From the NCBI GenBank assembly GCA_005281725.1, contig SSBO01000009.1, positions 213,309 through 277,308 of the forward strand: DNA of 64,000 bases, given 5' to 3'. The position numbers and the translations under genes are program-made. Numbering within the stretch: position 1 is the first letter of the stretch; each line of letters opens with the position of its first letter. The notes below the pieces were generated by a model. The model did no database searches, was not told the origin of the DNA, and saw nothing but the letters and a program-made list of their open reading frames with translations. This DNA comes from Wuchereria bancrofti (lineage: Eukaryota > Nematoda > Chromadorea > Rhabditida > Onchocercidae). Positions 38,001 to 51,400 of this stretch are shown here, one piece after another.

Positions 38001-39251
38001 TAATTTTCCATAAAATATTTCAGAAAAATGAGCTTATCGCTGTGATTCGTGATCATCATTGTGTTTTGCCTGAAGCTCTTCGTCAGACATTGGATGTCGA
38101 TATGTCCAGTACTCAGCAATACATGCCACGTGGTGCACCGGCACCAGTAGTAACGGTACCAACTAGTACTGAAATTGTACCTTACACACCATCAGCACCA
38201 TCGCCACAACCAGTGCTTAGTAATCGAAAGCGACCAGCCAGTGCAATGATACCAGATCTTAGGCAACCACCACCACAGCCGGGTGTATCACCGCTAACAA
38301 CTACTGTAACGTTGAACAGAAATGATAACCATACCAATATACTAACAATGACAAAGGTAAAGTAGTGAATTTTCATGTGCTCGATTTTAGTTTGTAGAGT
38401 TTTAAATCACAAATTTAAATTTAATTTTAAAATTCGAATTGAGTTTTCAAGTTATTCTTTTGAAGCTAATAGCAAATGAATATTTTTATTTTTTCTTCTA
38501 TGGTTTCCTTTTTTTTTGAAGACTTGAAAGAAAAAAAAAAGAAGATTATTTCAGCCTTCTTCTATGCAAATAAAACAAGAGCCAACATTGTTTGATGTTA
38601 ATGGACGTGATTTACCAGACGAAGAGATCAAACGTCCAACGTCATTAACATTTGCGGATGGTACGACCACAACAACAGCTTATAGTTCGTTGAGTAGCTC
38701 CGGTGTACCCATTACGACGCCATCAAATTTGATTGGTGGAGGTTGTCATGATTTTTGTTTGAAATTTTTTTTTTTCTTCTAAATTTGATTTCATCTATTT
38801 TGAAAATAATCCGGATAATTGTATAGTATGGTTAGAGAAAGAGTTCCAAAATTGTAAGTATCCCACAGCAGGAATGGGGAATTTTCCCTCTGTTTAATAT
38901 TTATGAAAAAATAAAACTTAATTATTGATCATTTAGTAATTTATAATTTAGCTCCTTTAGCTTAAAATTAAAAATTGTTCATGCTGCATTCCAATGTCGC
39001 ATTTCATAAAACGATCAATTGTTGGAAATTATTTTCAGCAGAAATAGTATCTCATTTTCTTTTTCTTTAATACATGGATGGCTGTTATCTAATTATAACT
39101 TCTAGTTTTAGCTACATCTGATTTTGGTGGTGTCAATTTATTGGATGGTCCAACCGGACTGACACCTTGTCATCCACCACAGGCAACAGCATTCCAACTT
39201 CCAAGCATGACGGCTCCACTCAGTGAAGGACGCAGCTTTGAAACGTTGTGA
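32012..39251 (+). CDS. fos-1: Fos-family bZIP transcription factor
   Basis: Eight coding exons with matching phases: 32012-32650, 33578-33662, 36746-36876, 37004-37123, 37797-37862, 38024-38356, 38555-38741, 39112-39251; 566 residues. The N-terminus is Asn/Gln-rich and then has 19 consecutive Ser. The basic region is at about 295-317 (RRLRNKEAAARCRQRR, with the invariant N305 and R313). The zipper d positions are L323, L330, K337, L344, L351 and H358; the final His is a Fos hallmark. Introns split the zipper over three exons. I464-K465-Q466-E467 fits the SUMO consensus. The C-terminus is Pro/Thr/Ser-rich. As a Fos protein it should bind AP-1 sites in the nucleus as a dimer with a Jun relative; in C. 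elegans, fos-1 acts in anchor-cell invasion and fertility. The first-exon donor GAA|GTGTGT is the least certain junction. Confidence 0.88.
32013..32019 (+). promoter_or_regulatory. AP-1 site overlapping the start codon
   Basis: TGAGTCA, the exact TPA-response element, is embedded in ATGAGTCAA at the fos-1 start. It also encodes Met-Ser-Gln, so it may be coincidence. Confidence 0.35.
32306..32362 (+). repeat. TCA/TCG repeat encoding 19 Ser
   Basis: Nineteen uninterrupted serine codons, mainly TCA with a few TCG, inside fos-1 exon 1. It is a likely length-polymorphic coding microsatellite. Confidence 0.9.
36339..36346 (+). promoter_or_regulatory. Perfect CRE palindrome in fos-1 intron 2
   Basis: TGACGTCA, the full CREB/ATF site, lies about 400 bases before the exon at 36746. 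The frame leading into that exon is open from an ATG at 36679, so an internal promoter is conceivable. Confidence 0.35.
37431..37749. other. Unmerged contig overlap around an N
   Basis: The 159 bases at 37431-37589 are repeated at 37591-37749 on either side of a single N (37590). This is the classic trace of two contigs with overlapping ends that were joined without merging. It lies in fos-1 intron 4, which is therefore probably 160 bases shorter than written. The coding sequence is unaffected. Confidence 0.85.
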
Positions 39252-39373
39252 AATTCGATTGCTGTTGAAATGTTGAATGGATGCTCCAGGAAAGTAAGAT
39301 AAAAGAAGGTCTTAAACTGGCGTATATCTTTTGTATATTATTAATTTTGCATTAGAGCTTGAAAAGCTCGTAG

Positions 39374-39513
39374 CTTAGCAAATAAGGCTGCTATAATGTA
39401 TGTGCATAGATAATTTCAGACGAAAAAATTGGTAGTTTTCAGAAAAAATGGGTATGCAAACATTTCCACTTCTACTTCTTTTAAGGAGTGGTTATTCAGC
39501 CTTATTTACTAAG
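39374..39513 (+). repeat. Long-range inverted repeat in fos-1 3' UTR
   Basis: Arms of 17 bases at 39374-39390 and 39497-39513 pair with one mismatch. Weaker pairing continues inward (for example TGCATA near 39404 with TATGCA near 39453). It begins about 120 bases after the fos-1 stop and could fold in the mRNA. Confidence 0.6.
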
Positions 39514-39940
39514 GAAACATAGTTTGATTGGGAGCCTCATTGTTTATGTAAAATGATTATCATATCACATAACTAATGATATGTTTTATTGGATCCGTGC
39601 AAGCAAGTTGTACGGATTAATCTTAGTCCTTTTGCTATCGTGGTAATTTTTTGTCATGGCTTTTTGCAAGCATATCATGATTTCTTTTCTTGAGGTAATC
39701 CATAATACTTCATTATTTAAATTTATAGCTATATTTTGGAACTTCTAGTAAGATTTTTTTTTTTGAGTTCTATTTTGCCTGGAATGATATATGGAGGTAT
39801 TTTATATAATTGACTGAAATGAGATGTGAAAACGTTACAGTTAGTGATGTTCAAATGGCTTGTATTTATATCATTTAAAATTTTTCGCTACCGCTGGTGA
39901 ATCGGACAGGTATTTTATATTTTTTCTTTTTTCACTTTGA

Positions 39941-39946
39941 AATAAA
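39941..39946 (+). promoter_or_regulatory. Polyadenylation signal candidate for fos-1
   Basis: AATAAA about 690 bases after the fos-1 stop. Further AATAAA words occur at about 40295 and 41560, so the true 3' end is not fixed. Confidence 0.3.
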
Positions 39947-39949
39947 TTT

Positions 39950-42700
39950 TCCTATGCAAGGATGCATCTATTTAAAAAAATGTTTTTTCCCTATAAAATT
40001 CAAAATAACCATTTTTAGTGGTTATGCAGGTCATAGAGAATATAGTGCTATATTCTAGTTTTTATTCTCTTATTTCATTTCTCTTTTACTTTTTTTATTG
40101 GTAAAGATAATGCATCCTTTTTTTTTTATTTTGATTCTTTACCAAATTTGTTTTTGTTTTTTTCTTCCTTTTTTTCATTCATTCTAAATGAGAGATTATC
40201 GTAGGGAAGAGAAATATAAGGTCAAGCTTTTATATAATAATAAATCAAGAAATTATTATCTTAACTCAATTTTTCCATACTTCATTTATGCCTCAATAAA
40301 AACAAAACTTTTGAGTACACAGCATTCATATTTCTTTCCTGTCTGTCGCAAATTCAACATAGTTTATTGATCTTTTGATATTTTAAATATTGCTTTTATA
40401 AATTGTGATTTTGTTTGTTCAAATGATGTGATTTTAAGAGCAGCACAAGATCTGCTGTATTCAGTGTTTTCAATTCATTTCCTTTTCATGTCCTATTTGA
40501 ATAAGTTTTCGTCCGTAATTGTAATACGATAGTTTTTTTCTTTCTGAAATCTACTTTTTTTTTTTGCTTTCATTTCCAAGTCTGAAGTGCAACTTCAGGT
40601 TTTTTGATTTTTTCACATACAGTTTCGTGATTTTTTTTCGTATTTGATTTTTAGTGGACCGTTAAAAAAGTAGGTTGCCAGAAGAAGTGCGGGATGGCTG
40701 ATATTCGATTTTTTCGATTTAAATTTTCAATAGTTTGTTCAATTCATAGACAAGTTGTTTTTTTTTTTTCATAGTGTTGAAATTATTAAGACTTAGTTTC
40801 AAGAGATTAAAAGTTGGTTAATCGAAATTCAAATTAATTTCAAATGATCTTTTATCCAATACGCACTATAAAATGATTTATGTCTCTACATTTAATATTA
40901 AAAATTCATAATCTATTTAATTTTTTTTTCTTTTTTTGGAGGATTGCTAACGAAAATATGAAAACCGGTCTTTCCCTTTTTTGCCAAGCATTCGATAGGT
41001 CAATAATTTTCTTCTATAAAAGGTCACTTTTTTTTTTATGTATCATTTTTTTTTTTACAATTTTCAAATCGTTCCGATTTTCCTGTTATCTTTTGCCTTC
41101 TTGTTCCGAAAATTTCGCTTCATTTCTCATAGTCACTTGATCATTCAATATGAATGTCAACGCTAGAACTATTGTTTCCATGTTACTTTATGTGATGTGT
41201 ATATTTCATGTATTCAACCAGACTTATGACATTATGTTCTCAGTTTTTCGCTTTCTAACTTTCCTGATTTTTTGTTCGATTTTATATTTTCAACTTTGTT
41301 GATTTCAAAATTTCATTCAATATTCCTGTATTTTCATCTTAATGTTGTCAGCTTAAACAAAAATGTGTACTTACCCGCAGAGATTCACTTTCCTGTACTT
41401 TATCAATTAATCATTGCCGTTATCACTAGAAATCTGGTTGTCATTTACATTGATTTAAATTTGAATGATAGCGTACTTGATGGGTCATATATTTGTATGT
41501 AATAATGTGTGTTGAGGCTGGATTCAAAGTCGAGTTTCTATATTTTGTAAGCAAAAAGTAATAAATAAATTAATTAGAAGAACTAATGATTGGAGATATT
41601 TACTGACGGGTTTTTCCATTTCCTTGGACTTGTTTATTCAACTTAATTCTTTTATTTCCTTCTTTAGTTGGTCACTTTGAAGAATGGGTTTTGTAATAAG
41701 CTAATAAATTTTTCGGAAAAAATATTCGCGATATATTTCTAAACTTTCTAGTTAATCGATAATTTCTTAAATGTTATCCTATTTGTTCAAAGTGATCTGC
41801 TGCCTTCAGTTTATTATGTGATATAATGTTTATCTCTCGAAGTGCATTAATTCTGGGGTGACACTGTAACGGTTCGTATGAGTTAATTTTTGAGACGGTG
41901 AGGCTCAAATTTGCCGGACTTTTTGGAGAAAATTTTCACGGAAAGTCTTATCCTTACATCTTTTTTGTCCATTGCAGTTTCTTTTAAAGGTCGATTGTTA
42001 GTCGTTTGATACATTATTATTTTGCATAAATTGTTTTAAAGCCACATATTTGCATCAGACATTATAATTACAATATAATTCAATTATAATTTCTAAGTGT
42101 TGAGTAGTTTCCCATACTTTTCCCATTTAAAGAAAGGTTTTTGTTTTCTAAACTGAAATAAGACGTTAATTTCCACAGGTAGAATCGCATTCGTATTCTC
42201 TCTAACATTGGTATAAATCTTGGTGAAGCAAATGAATCATTTATAAGGGAATTTCCTTAAGAAATTTTCAATGGATTTAGGTTATTTTTTCAAAACTTTA
42301 ATTATACCACTAAATTGATAATGTTGTTAAGCAAAGTACTCTGTGCAAATCGTTATTGATTTAAATCAGGTTCAAACTAAAAGAGTACTAATTAAGTTGT
42401 TGGGTTGTTTGTGAAACTTGCAGAAGTCGGAATTACAATATGGTACTTGATCTTAATGAGAAATTAAACGAGTAAATTATTGAAGAAGCACCCAAAATTT
42501 CGAAATATAGTTACTGTTCCAGAAAGGTGTGGTTTTGTAAGCCGGCTAAGAGTTAAAGTGAATCAATTTCCATTTGATCTGTAAAGGATCATGTCTAGGA
42601 AGTAACCTATTCAACATAATAAATTTAGCACAGGAATTGACGCATAATCCATTTATTTGTTTGCATTAGTCGATTGCTTAACGGATAAGACATATTCTAA
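39950..42700. other. Intergenic, no gene seen
   Basis: A+T-rich DNA between fos-1 and the next gene, possibly including an extended fos-1 3' UTR. The open frames at 40880-41502 are T-rich and lack codon or motif support. Confidence 0.55.
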
Positions 42701-42829
42701 AATAAAATCAATTGAAAAAATCAGTAAGTTTATTCTATTTTAAACATGTTCAGTCATTATCAATTACAATCAATTCTGCAATGGTAATACCAATAATAGT
42801 GATTGGTAATGGTAATACCAGCAGTAGTG

Positions 42830-43050
42830 ATAGATAATAACAATAACAACAACAACAACAACAATAGCAATAATAATAATAACAATAATAATTAATAATA
42901 ATAAATAAGTAAATGAATAATAATAAATGGATGAATAATGATAAATAATAATAAATAAATAAATGAATAATAATAAATGAATGAATAATGGTAAATAATA
43001 ATAAATAAATAAATAAATAACGAGTAATAATAAACAACAATAATAAAAAA
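42830..43050. repeat. AAC/AAT/AAAT microsatellite block
   Basis: AACAAC units grade into AATAAT and then AAATAAAT/GAAT units. The two minus-strand frames over it are products of the repeat. Confidence 0.9.
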
Positions 43051-44842
43051 GAAAGAGAAGAAGTTTCACGCATTTGTAAAATATAACACAAAATGAAGAA
43101 CAATAAAAAGTTTTGATTTTGCTTTATTTCTTTGCCATTGTAAATTTTTACATTCTTTCAAAATAAATTCTTATAACAAATATTCTTCTTTCAAAATCCC
43201 AATGGACAAAAAAAAAAAAAAGTCTAACGAAAAGAAGAAATGGCTAGCATTTTGGACAGTTGGTGCTTGCTTATTGCTATTTGATTTTTATTCAACTAAT
43301 GCAAACTACAATTAAACCTACTGAATCTTTCTTTTTTTTCCTTCTTTCTTCTCTTTCTGTTTATGATTTTTTTTTTCTATTCTATTCATTTAATTTGAAA
43401 TTATTTTGAATTAAAATTAAAATTAGCACTAGTTTTTTAATTAAAATCCAATAATGATATTTTGAAAAAAATTTGAATTTAACTAATACCTTAAGATGTT
43501 ATTGCATAAGATGATGATTAATATACGTTAATAATATTACTTGCATGATCATATTGAAATCACAAAAATATTGCTATAAAATGATAATAAAAAGTAGTGA
43601 AATTTGAGAAATTAGAAACAAAAAACTTTTCTAATTTTAGAAAATAATAAAAATAATGTGAAAAGTTAATTTTTAAAACGAAAAAAAGTCGATTTTTTTG
43701 AATTTTTTTTTGAAAAGTTGAATTTACTAATTCCAAAGTATAATGCATTTTATATTTCACTGCGAAAAAAAAAACGACAAGTGGAATATTTTTAAAAAAA
43801 AGTGTAAATAATGATAGAAGCAATGAAATATTTAAATATTGGAATTATTAAATCCAGAAATTAATTTTTTTTAACAATAATAGCAAGAAAAGTTTTCCCA
43901 AAAAGTATCAAAAAAAATTTTTCTCTAATCATATATTTCTTAATTATTACGATGAATAGTGATAATTTCATTTTTTCTACCAATAATATACCATTTGTTT
44001 TTAATTTTAATTATCTAATCGTATTTTTTGTTTCTTTTTTTGTTTAAATCTTTTTAGAAAAACTTTTTTCTGCAATTGCTATCAAAATTTCTCGTTCTAC
44101 TGAAATTGTTAAATTGATCAAATTGATTAATTATATTATTCTTATAATTAATATTTGTATTTCTTTTACTCATTTTTGTCTTAAACTATTACTTATAAAA
44201 TATTCTATTTAAAAGTTAACTTTTTTCATATTATTAATAAAATTTTTGCTTATATTGTTCATGTTAATGCTGTATTTTTGTCAATTTTTGAAATATAACT
44301 TTTCTTACTTATACCAAATTTTCTTACTTATTACTTATGCTAGAATCTATACTATTACAAATTCAGCTTAAATACTTTTCATATTAAACTAACTTAAGTT
44401 TCAAATTATTATTTTTAGATTATCAATTTAATATTTGTTATTGTACAGCAAATTATTAGAGAAATTAATAAGTAACCTATGACTATACTAAAATAAATAG
44501 TTAGACATGTTGTTTTCACTTTTTTTTTTTTTAAATCTAAACATTTTTAATTTCCTAAAATTCGTTAAAAATTTTTACTGTCGCTTTTTTCTTTCTTTCC
44601 ATCTCTCTTTCTCTCGTTTTTTCCTTCTCCCTCTACATATATATATATGTATATTTCATAAGTTTCGATTATTATTGTTATTAGACAGACTAATAATATT
44701 TAACAAAATCATAGTATACGCAAGCAATGAATGATATATGTTTTCAGGAAATTATTTAAAAATTAATTCATTTAAATTTATGCATTATTTAATATTTTAA
44801 TATTAACTAAATATTTTTATAGCAGGATACGAATAGGATAAG

Positions 44843-44938
44843 TATATCCGAAAGTTATTGCGTAATTTTCGGATATATTGGCGATGGCGGAGCTCAATGT
44901 GGTTATTATTTATATATTTATTAAGTTAATAAATATAT
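44843..44938. repeat. Two adjacent hairpins flanking a GC-rich patch
   Basis: Inverted repeat 44843-44853 with 44867-44877 (11 bp, exact), then the only G+C-rich patch for several kb (44878-44902), then inverted repeat 44912-44923 with 44927-44938 (12 bp, 3-base loop). The plus frame from an acceptor-like TTTATAG at 44822 is open across it, but I cannot link it to a gene. Confidence 0.6.
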
Positions 44939-44970
44939 GTTATTAATTACGAATATTAATAATATTTTTT

Positions 44971-45040
44971 ATAATATTTAAATAGATTAATGAATAACAA
45001 TAGAATATCAATAATATTTAAATAGATTAATGAATAACAA
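44971..45040. repeat. 30-bp direct repeat
   Basis: The same 30 bases occur at 44971-45000 and 45011-45040, with a 40-base period, about 400 bases before the start codon of the CEP170-like gene. Confidence 0.85.
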
Positions 45041-45421
45041 AATCACATATTTTTTTTTTATTTACCATTATATTTGATTATTATTTAAACTTTGATTGTT
45101 TTATTTACTTTTGTTAATTAATTGGTTAATTATGTGTGCGAAATTTTATTTTGAAATTCTACTCTTTCATAAGGAACGATTTCTCTAACAGTTAAATATG
45201 AACAATTATTTAATTGTTTTTATCAAATAAATGATTATTTAATCTATCAAATACTATTTTGATTGGTTTTAATTTAAATATTATTCAATTATTCAATAAT
45301 TTTAGAGAAAAAGAAAATCATTTCAAATTAATATGTAAATGAAAGAAAAAAAGGATAAACAATTTTTTTTTTTTTCTTTTGAAGGAAATATTGTATAAAT
45401 AATTTTTAGGAAATAAATGAA

Positions 45422-48400
45422 ATGAGTGAAGCAAATGAGAAACAGAATGATAGCAAAAAATCATGGATAATTACTAATGAAAGTAATATTTGTCAAGAAA
45501 TTGTTGTTTATCATCATTCAAGGATAAATCAACAGGTAAATAATATTTTGCTTTATACATTGAATTTGTAGTAATTTTAAGTAGTAATTGAAATATTATA
45601 TGATTACAAGAATGTGTGGTGATATTTTTGAGATAAGATTAAAGTTTATTTTAAGCATACTCAGAAATATTGCATTATTATAAGAGTAACATTTTTTTTT
45701 TCTTTTTTTTAAACTAAAATTGAAAATTGTTTAAACATATTCGGAAATGTTGTAATGCTAAAAGTGTAACATTTTGTAAAGTTACTTAAGCAAAACGGAA
45801 ATATTGCATTATTAAATGAAATGAAATGAAATGATATTTAGTAGTCAGTTTAAAAGAGTTTAAAAGAAAAAAAAAAAAACAATAATTTACTTAGCTATAT
45901 ATTTTGTGATAAATTAAGGTAAAATATTTGAGAAGTAAAAAATTAAATTTAGAGTTTTTATAAAAATAGTCTTTTTTTTAAATTACTTTTTAATCGTATT
46001 CAAATTATATTATAGCAAATAAAAATGTTACAAGCATACGTTTCATAATTGTTTATGTTTTCCTTTTTCTTTTTTAGTTTTATTTTAATTTAATCTGTTA
46101 TCAATTCATTTTTATTAACGATTTTTAAAAGTATGCCTTTTTTCTATTTGTGTTTATAAATATATGTATATCAATGAATTCATTAAAAAATTTCATCATA
46201 CCTAACCTTTTTTTTTTTTTTTGAAATTTTAAATTTTCTCAAAAATGCATTTTAAATTTTAAATGGATTAATAAATTTATTCGCTCGGCTAGTTTGAAAA
46301 TTTAAAGAAAGCTTCGATTTGAAAATGAAACTTTAGTATATTTAAATTATGATACATTTAACTTTAAAGTGTAATATTGCAAAATTTTAATTTATGCATT
46401 AGCACAAATAATGTTATTTATAGATTTCGTAAACAGTTGTTTCACATTTGAATGGATAGTGATAAAGTTTAAAAGTGTATTAAAGGAGAGATATGTGTAC
46501 GTATATAAGAATAACAGGAAGATTTATTTATAAGTTCCAAAGATTTATCATTTCATATTACAACAAAATGTCTAATTTCTAATTTAGCAAAATTCATCAA
46601 TTATCATTTATATTTTAAATTATTTTTCATATATGTAAAATTGTGATCTAAACGCTTAGACTTAGTTTTTTTTTTTTTTTTCTTTTCAAACTTAATTTGA
46701 AAGTTATCATAAGAAGTTTTATTACGCAAATCTTAATTTTACTTTTTTTTTCTTCTCTCTCCCTCTCCCTCTCTCTCTCTCTCTCTCTTGCTTTAGTAAA
46801 GATTAAATAATCCGAACCATCAATAATTTTAAAACTAGATCATGCAAATGCAGTGAATAATTTCATCATCATAATTATTATATAATTATCATTATTATTT
46901 ATCGATGGATTGATTATTCATTGTGAACAAAAAACGATGTTACAATATCAGTTCTATTATTATCATCATTATTTATTATTATTATTGTTATCATTGTTAT
47001 TATTATTATTGATATATTATTATTAATTAATTAACTAATTAGTATAGCCTGGAAAAAAAATCTTATATTCAACGATGCCAAAAAATTGCATTTTCATTTG
47101 CAATAAAAATAAATATTTGAATAGAAAAGAGAACAAACAATTTATGTTTACTCAACAATCAATTATTTGTTTTTCATTTTCATTGTTAGAATAATTGAAA
47201 TGTCTTATTTGCTAAACGATTCTTTCCTTTCTTTTATCAAACAATAAATTTGTATAGTTAAAAGTATTGATCCCTTCCAAAGTAATTACTTCAATATTTC
47301 ATATATTTTTAATAAATACATTTAATCGTTTTTTTTTTTCTTTTTTTGATTTAAAAAATGAATTTTCATTTTTTGAAGTTCCAATTTCAATGCTATATTC
47401 GAATGGAATTTCATACAAATTAAATATAATAAAGATTTTCAAGTTTTATCTGTATGTTTTTACTTGAAAATTTCAAATTATAATGAGTAAATTAGACCTA
47501 ATGTAATTGTCTAACAATTATCAAAAAATTACGCACAATTACTTGCGCACAAACAAAAGAAAAATGTATTTATCAATTATATCTTAAATTTTTAAAATTG
47601 AATTTTTAAAATTTTGAAATTAAAAATCTCTGTAAAATTAGATAACAAAATTTTTGTTAAAAAAGAAACTTTTCTAATTTCTTTCTAATTCATTGAATTT
47701 TAGAATTTGAAAATTTATGCCAAAAAAATAGAAAATTTTTTAGAAAAGAAGAATAAAAGCTAACTAATGCTATAAATAAGTAAATGATATATGCAAATTT
47801 TTACAGCTTTATCATTTAGCAAATTACTTTATGATAAATGAATTTGAAAATTATGAAAGAAAAATTTATGATATTTTTATTTGCATTCCTCAATTGTAAA
47901 CAAAATGCTATTTATTCCTTTTTTTTAAACAATCATTAAGCACATTTTTGAATTCAAATTGAAAATGTGAAATGTTATTGAACAATACTAGTTAATAATT
48001 TTCATTAATAATCAAAATAAATTATAAAAATTAATTTTAAATCAATTTAAAATATTGAATTTTTATTTTGCTAAAAAATTTTGTGAAAGTTTTTAATTTT
48101 AATGATAATAATATTGGAGTAGTAATCAGATTACACTGATTTGCATTTTTTTTTTTTTCTTTTTTCATCTTTTATTCAATGACCTTGAAGCTATTTCTGG
48201 TATATTTAATTGATTTTAATCAAGGTTATCCTTTTAACTGTTATTTCTATTAAACAATTTTTTTTTTTTTTGCATCCTGTTAAAATATTGCGAAATTACA
48301 CAAAATAATGAGTTTAACTTTTATGTACAGTTTATTGTCTAAATGAGAAAAAAAAAGAAAGAAAAAAAAAACAAAATGTGATCCAACAAAAATAAAATTT

Positions 48401-51400
48401 CAAATTTCATAATATTTTTGTTTGTTTAATATATCATATTACATTGATAGCCATTTTTATGCTAAAAAATAGATAAATTATTAAATTAAATTATTCACTA
48501 TTACTTTTAAAAATAACGAAATTTCGAGAGTTAGATTAAATTCAATGTAAGAGATTAAATTTTTTAAAACATTTAATATTTCTTTTACATTAACTTTCTA
48601 GCAAATGTAGTAGTAGTATGATATCGTATTTAATCTGTTATAATAATTTAAAAGAAAAATGAAAGCATTTTAAAAACAAAAATGAAGTCTATTGACAAAA
48701 CATTCACAAAAGTATTATCTTTAATCTAAATTTTTTTTTTTTAAATGTTAAAAACTATAAAGTTGAAAAATTGTATTGAAAAATTCAATGAAAATATATA
48801 AATTATGAATGTAAAAATATTATTTGTGTATTAAATATAACAAATTTAAATTCTGAAAGTTCTTTTTGCTTCCAATAAATTTTTTTTTTTTTATTACTTC
48901 AACTGATTGCATGAATATATTATAGAATATAATATATATCAATTAGGGTGATTTTGTTGTTACGGAGAAAAAATACTTCATAAATTAGATATTAGGTAAA
49001 AAAAAAAAAAAAACTTTTGTTTTAAAAATAAATACAATTTGTCATTTTAATTTTCTTTTAATTTTTTCATCATCAATAAACTCATTTATTCAAAAGCAAT
49101 TATAAGAATTAATCCATGTAAGGATAATAATACTTAATAATAATTAGAAAAAAATGAACTTACTTATATAATTTATTTGCATTTCTAAAATATAATTTAA
49201 ATTACTTTTGAAATTATTTTTTGTTACAGTTACATTATCACTTAATTATTGAATTATTCCATTAAAAAAAATTTTTTTTTTGCAAATTTTTACAATATTT
49301 ATTGATAAAATAAATATGCAATGATGTCTTTTTCGTAATTTTATCATTTTTATCATCATTATTAACATGAAATATAAACATATTTGCAACACAAATATTT
49401 TTGTGTACAAAAAAAAAAGAAGTACAAATATTTAAAATTCATTACAAATATGTATTTTGAATTGATAATCGATAATCAATGTATCTTGAATTGATAATCA
49501 ATGATAATTGATATTGCACAGATCATTCATTAATCATTCGCCAAACAATTTTCTTTTTTTTTTTTCCTCCAGTACAATTAGTACAATTTACAAGTGATAA
49601 TTTTATCATAATTTAATTGATAATATAGTATTATCATTTTCCATTGTTTTTAAAAGTAACAATTTTATCTAATTCAGTCGACAATTTAGCATCATTTTTT
49701 ATTATTATTTTACCAAAATTTACAAAATAATAATTAATTTTCAATTTTTATACTGGAAATTAATTAAAAAGATGAGTAAATGGTATTGAAAAAAAAAAAT
49801 AAATCTAATTAAAAAAATGAGCAAATGGTATTTACATGTACTAAAAGTTAATTAAAGATGAGCAAAAAAAAGAAAGAATGGAAGAAGCTATGATATTAAA
49901 ATTAAATAGTTGTAATGAAAATGATTAGAATTATCACTGAGAAGAAATTATCATTAAAGAAATTATGAACAATTTATGATAATTTACACAATTATTTATT
50001 TCTTTGATTTTTTCTTACAATGGAATAAAAGAGAAAAACGAAGAAAATATAGAATTAAAAAGAAAAGAGAGTGAAAAGAAGAAATCTGTTCATTCTAATT
50101 TATTCGAATAATTGTTTAATTAAGTAATTTTTAATTAATCATCAAATAGATGAATGTAAAGTTGGATTTTCTTTTTTTTTTTTAAATAGCTATTTCCAAA
50201 AAAAAAGAAAGAAAATATTGAAATTTAATTTTTAGTTGATAAAAATTTGATTAATGTGATTATTTTTCTGTTTAATTAAATAATTTGTTTAATTAAGTAA
50301 TTTTTTGTTTTAGTTTATTTAAAACTATGAATAAAATATTATTTCTAACATTTAATTTTTGTGTATATGTGTGTGTTTTTTTCATTTTTTATACAAATGA
50401 AAATAAATAAATATGAATGAAATTGTTAAGAAAAGAATTGATGAATTTTATGATAAATGATTGCAAATGATATAATTTACAGATAAGAAAAATATTTTTG
50501 AATTTTCTTTCTCTTCTTTTTCTCATGGTGTTAACATTGCTCACAATAAAAAAAAGAAAAATTTTTTTTTATTTATTTTACTTTTATCACATTATGAAGG
50601 AAAAACGAAAATTTTTTTTTTTATTGAATGATAATTTGTCATTATCATTTCTTTTTTTTTTGAAATGTTTTTTTCTATTCTATTTTATTTCATTTTTGCT
50701 ATTATTTTTTGTTTTTTTGGATGAGTGAAGAAAAAACTTAAAATAATGTAAGTTTAGAAAGATATTAAAAAAATAATAATTGAAAGATTATTTAAATTGA
50801 ATGATATATCAGGCGGTTACTTTATATACGCATACTATTTCATAGTTTTTTTGTTTTCAAAAAAAAAAGAAAAAAAAATCATGTTGTAAAAATCTTGCAA
50901 ATTTTCTAGAAACTTGGAATAATTTTGATTGTTGAAATTAAACTTTTAAAATTTAATTTCATCAAATTTTAGAACGGAAATTAATATTTTTCAATTAAAA
51001 TAAAGAACTGGAAATAACAAGTAAATAATTGTGATTTTTTGTATTAATTCATTACAAATGTCATCTAATCATTCAGGATTAATTAGATTAATATGACATT
51101 AGCTTAAGAATTTTTTAGGATAAGTTTTATACAAAAGATTAATTATGAATTTAATCATTTAAATGTGTGTACAACTTTTAATTCAAATATTTTACTTCAA
51201 ATTATCCTTAAATTGCTTACTATAATCATTACATATGAATGGTTTGAACAGTTTCGTTTAGTATATAAGTTTTTCAATTCAATAAAATTCATGAATTTTT
51301 CAATTTCCTATCATACTATTCCAATTTTCATTTAGAAATCAAATTTTTCATTTTAATTTATTTCAAGTTCATTTTTGCTAATATATCAATAAATCATCTT

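Noticed and set aside
38876..38887. NF-kB/Rel-like site GGGGAATTTTCC in fos-1 intron 7
   Set aside because: Single motif in A+T-rich intron DNA, with no supporting context.
42750..43103. Tyr/Ile/Leu-rich minus-strand ORFs
   Set aside because: Products of the AAC/AAT/AAAT repeat.
44837..45040. Closely spaced direct repeats considered as a CRISPR-like array
   Set aside because: Only two copies with a 10-base spacer in eukaryotic DNA; no array.
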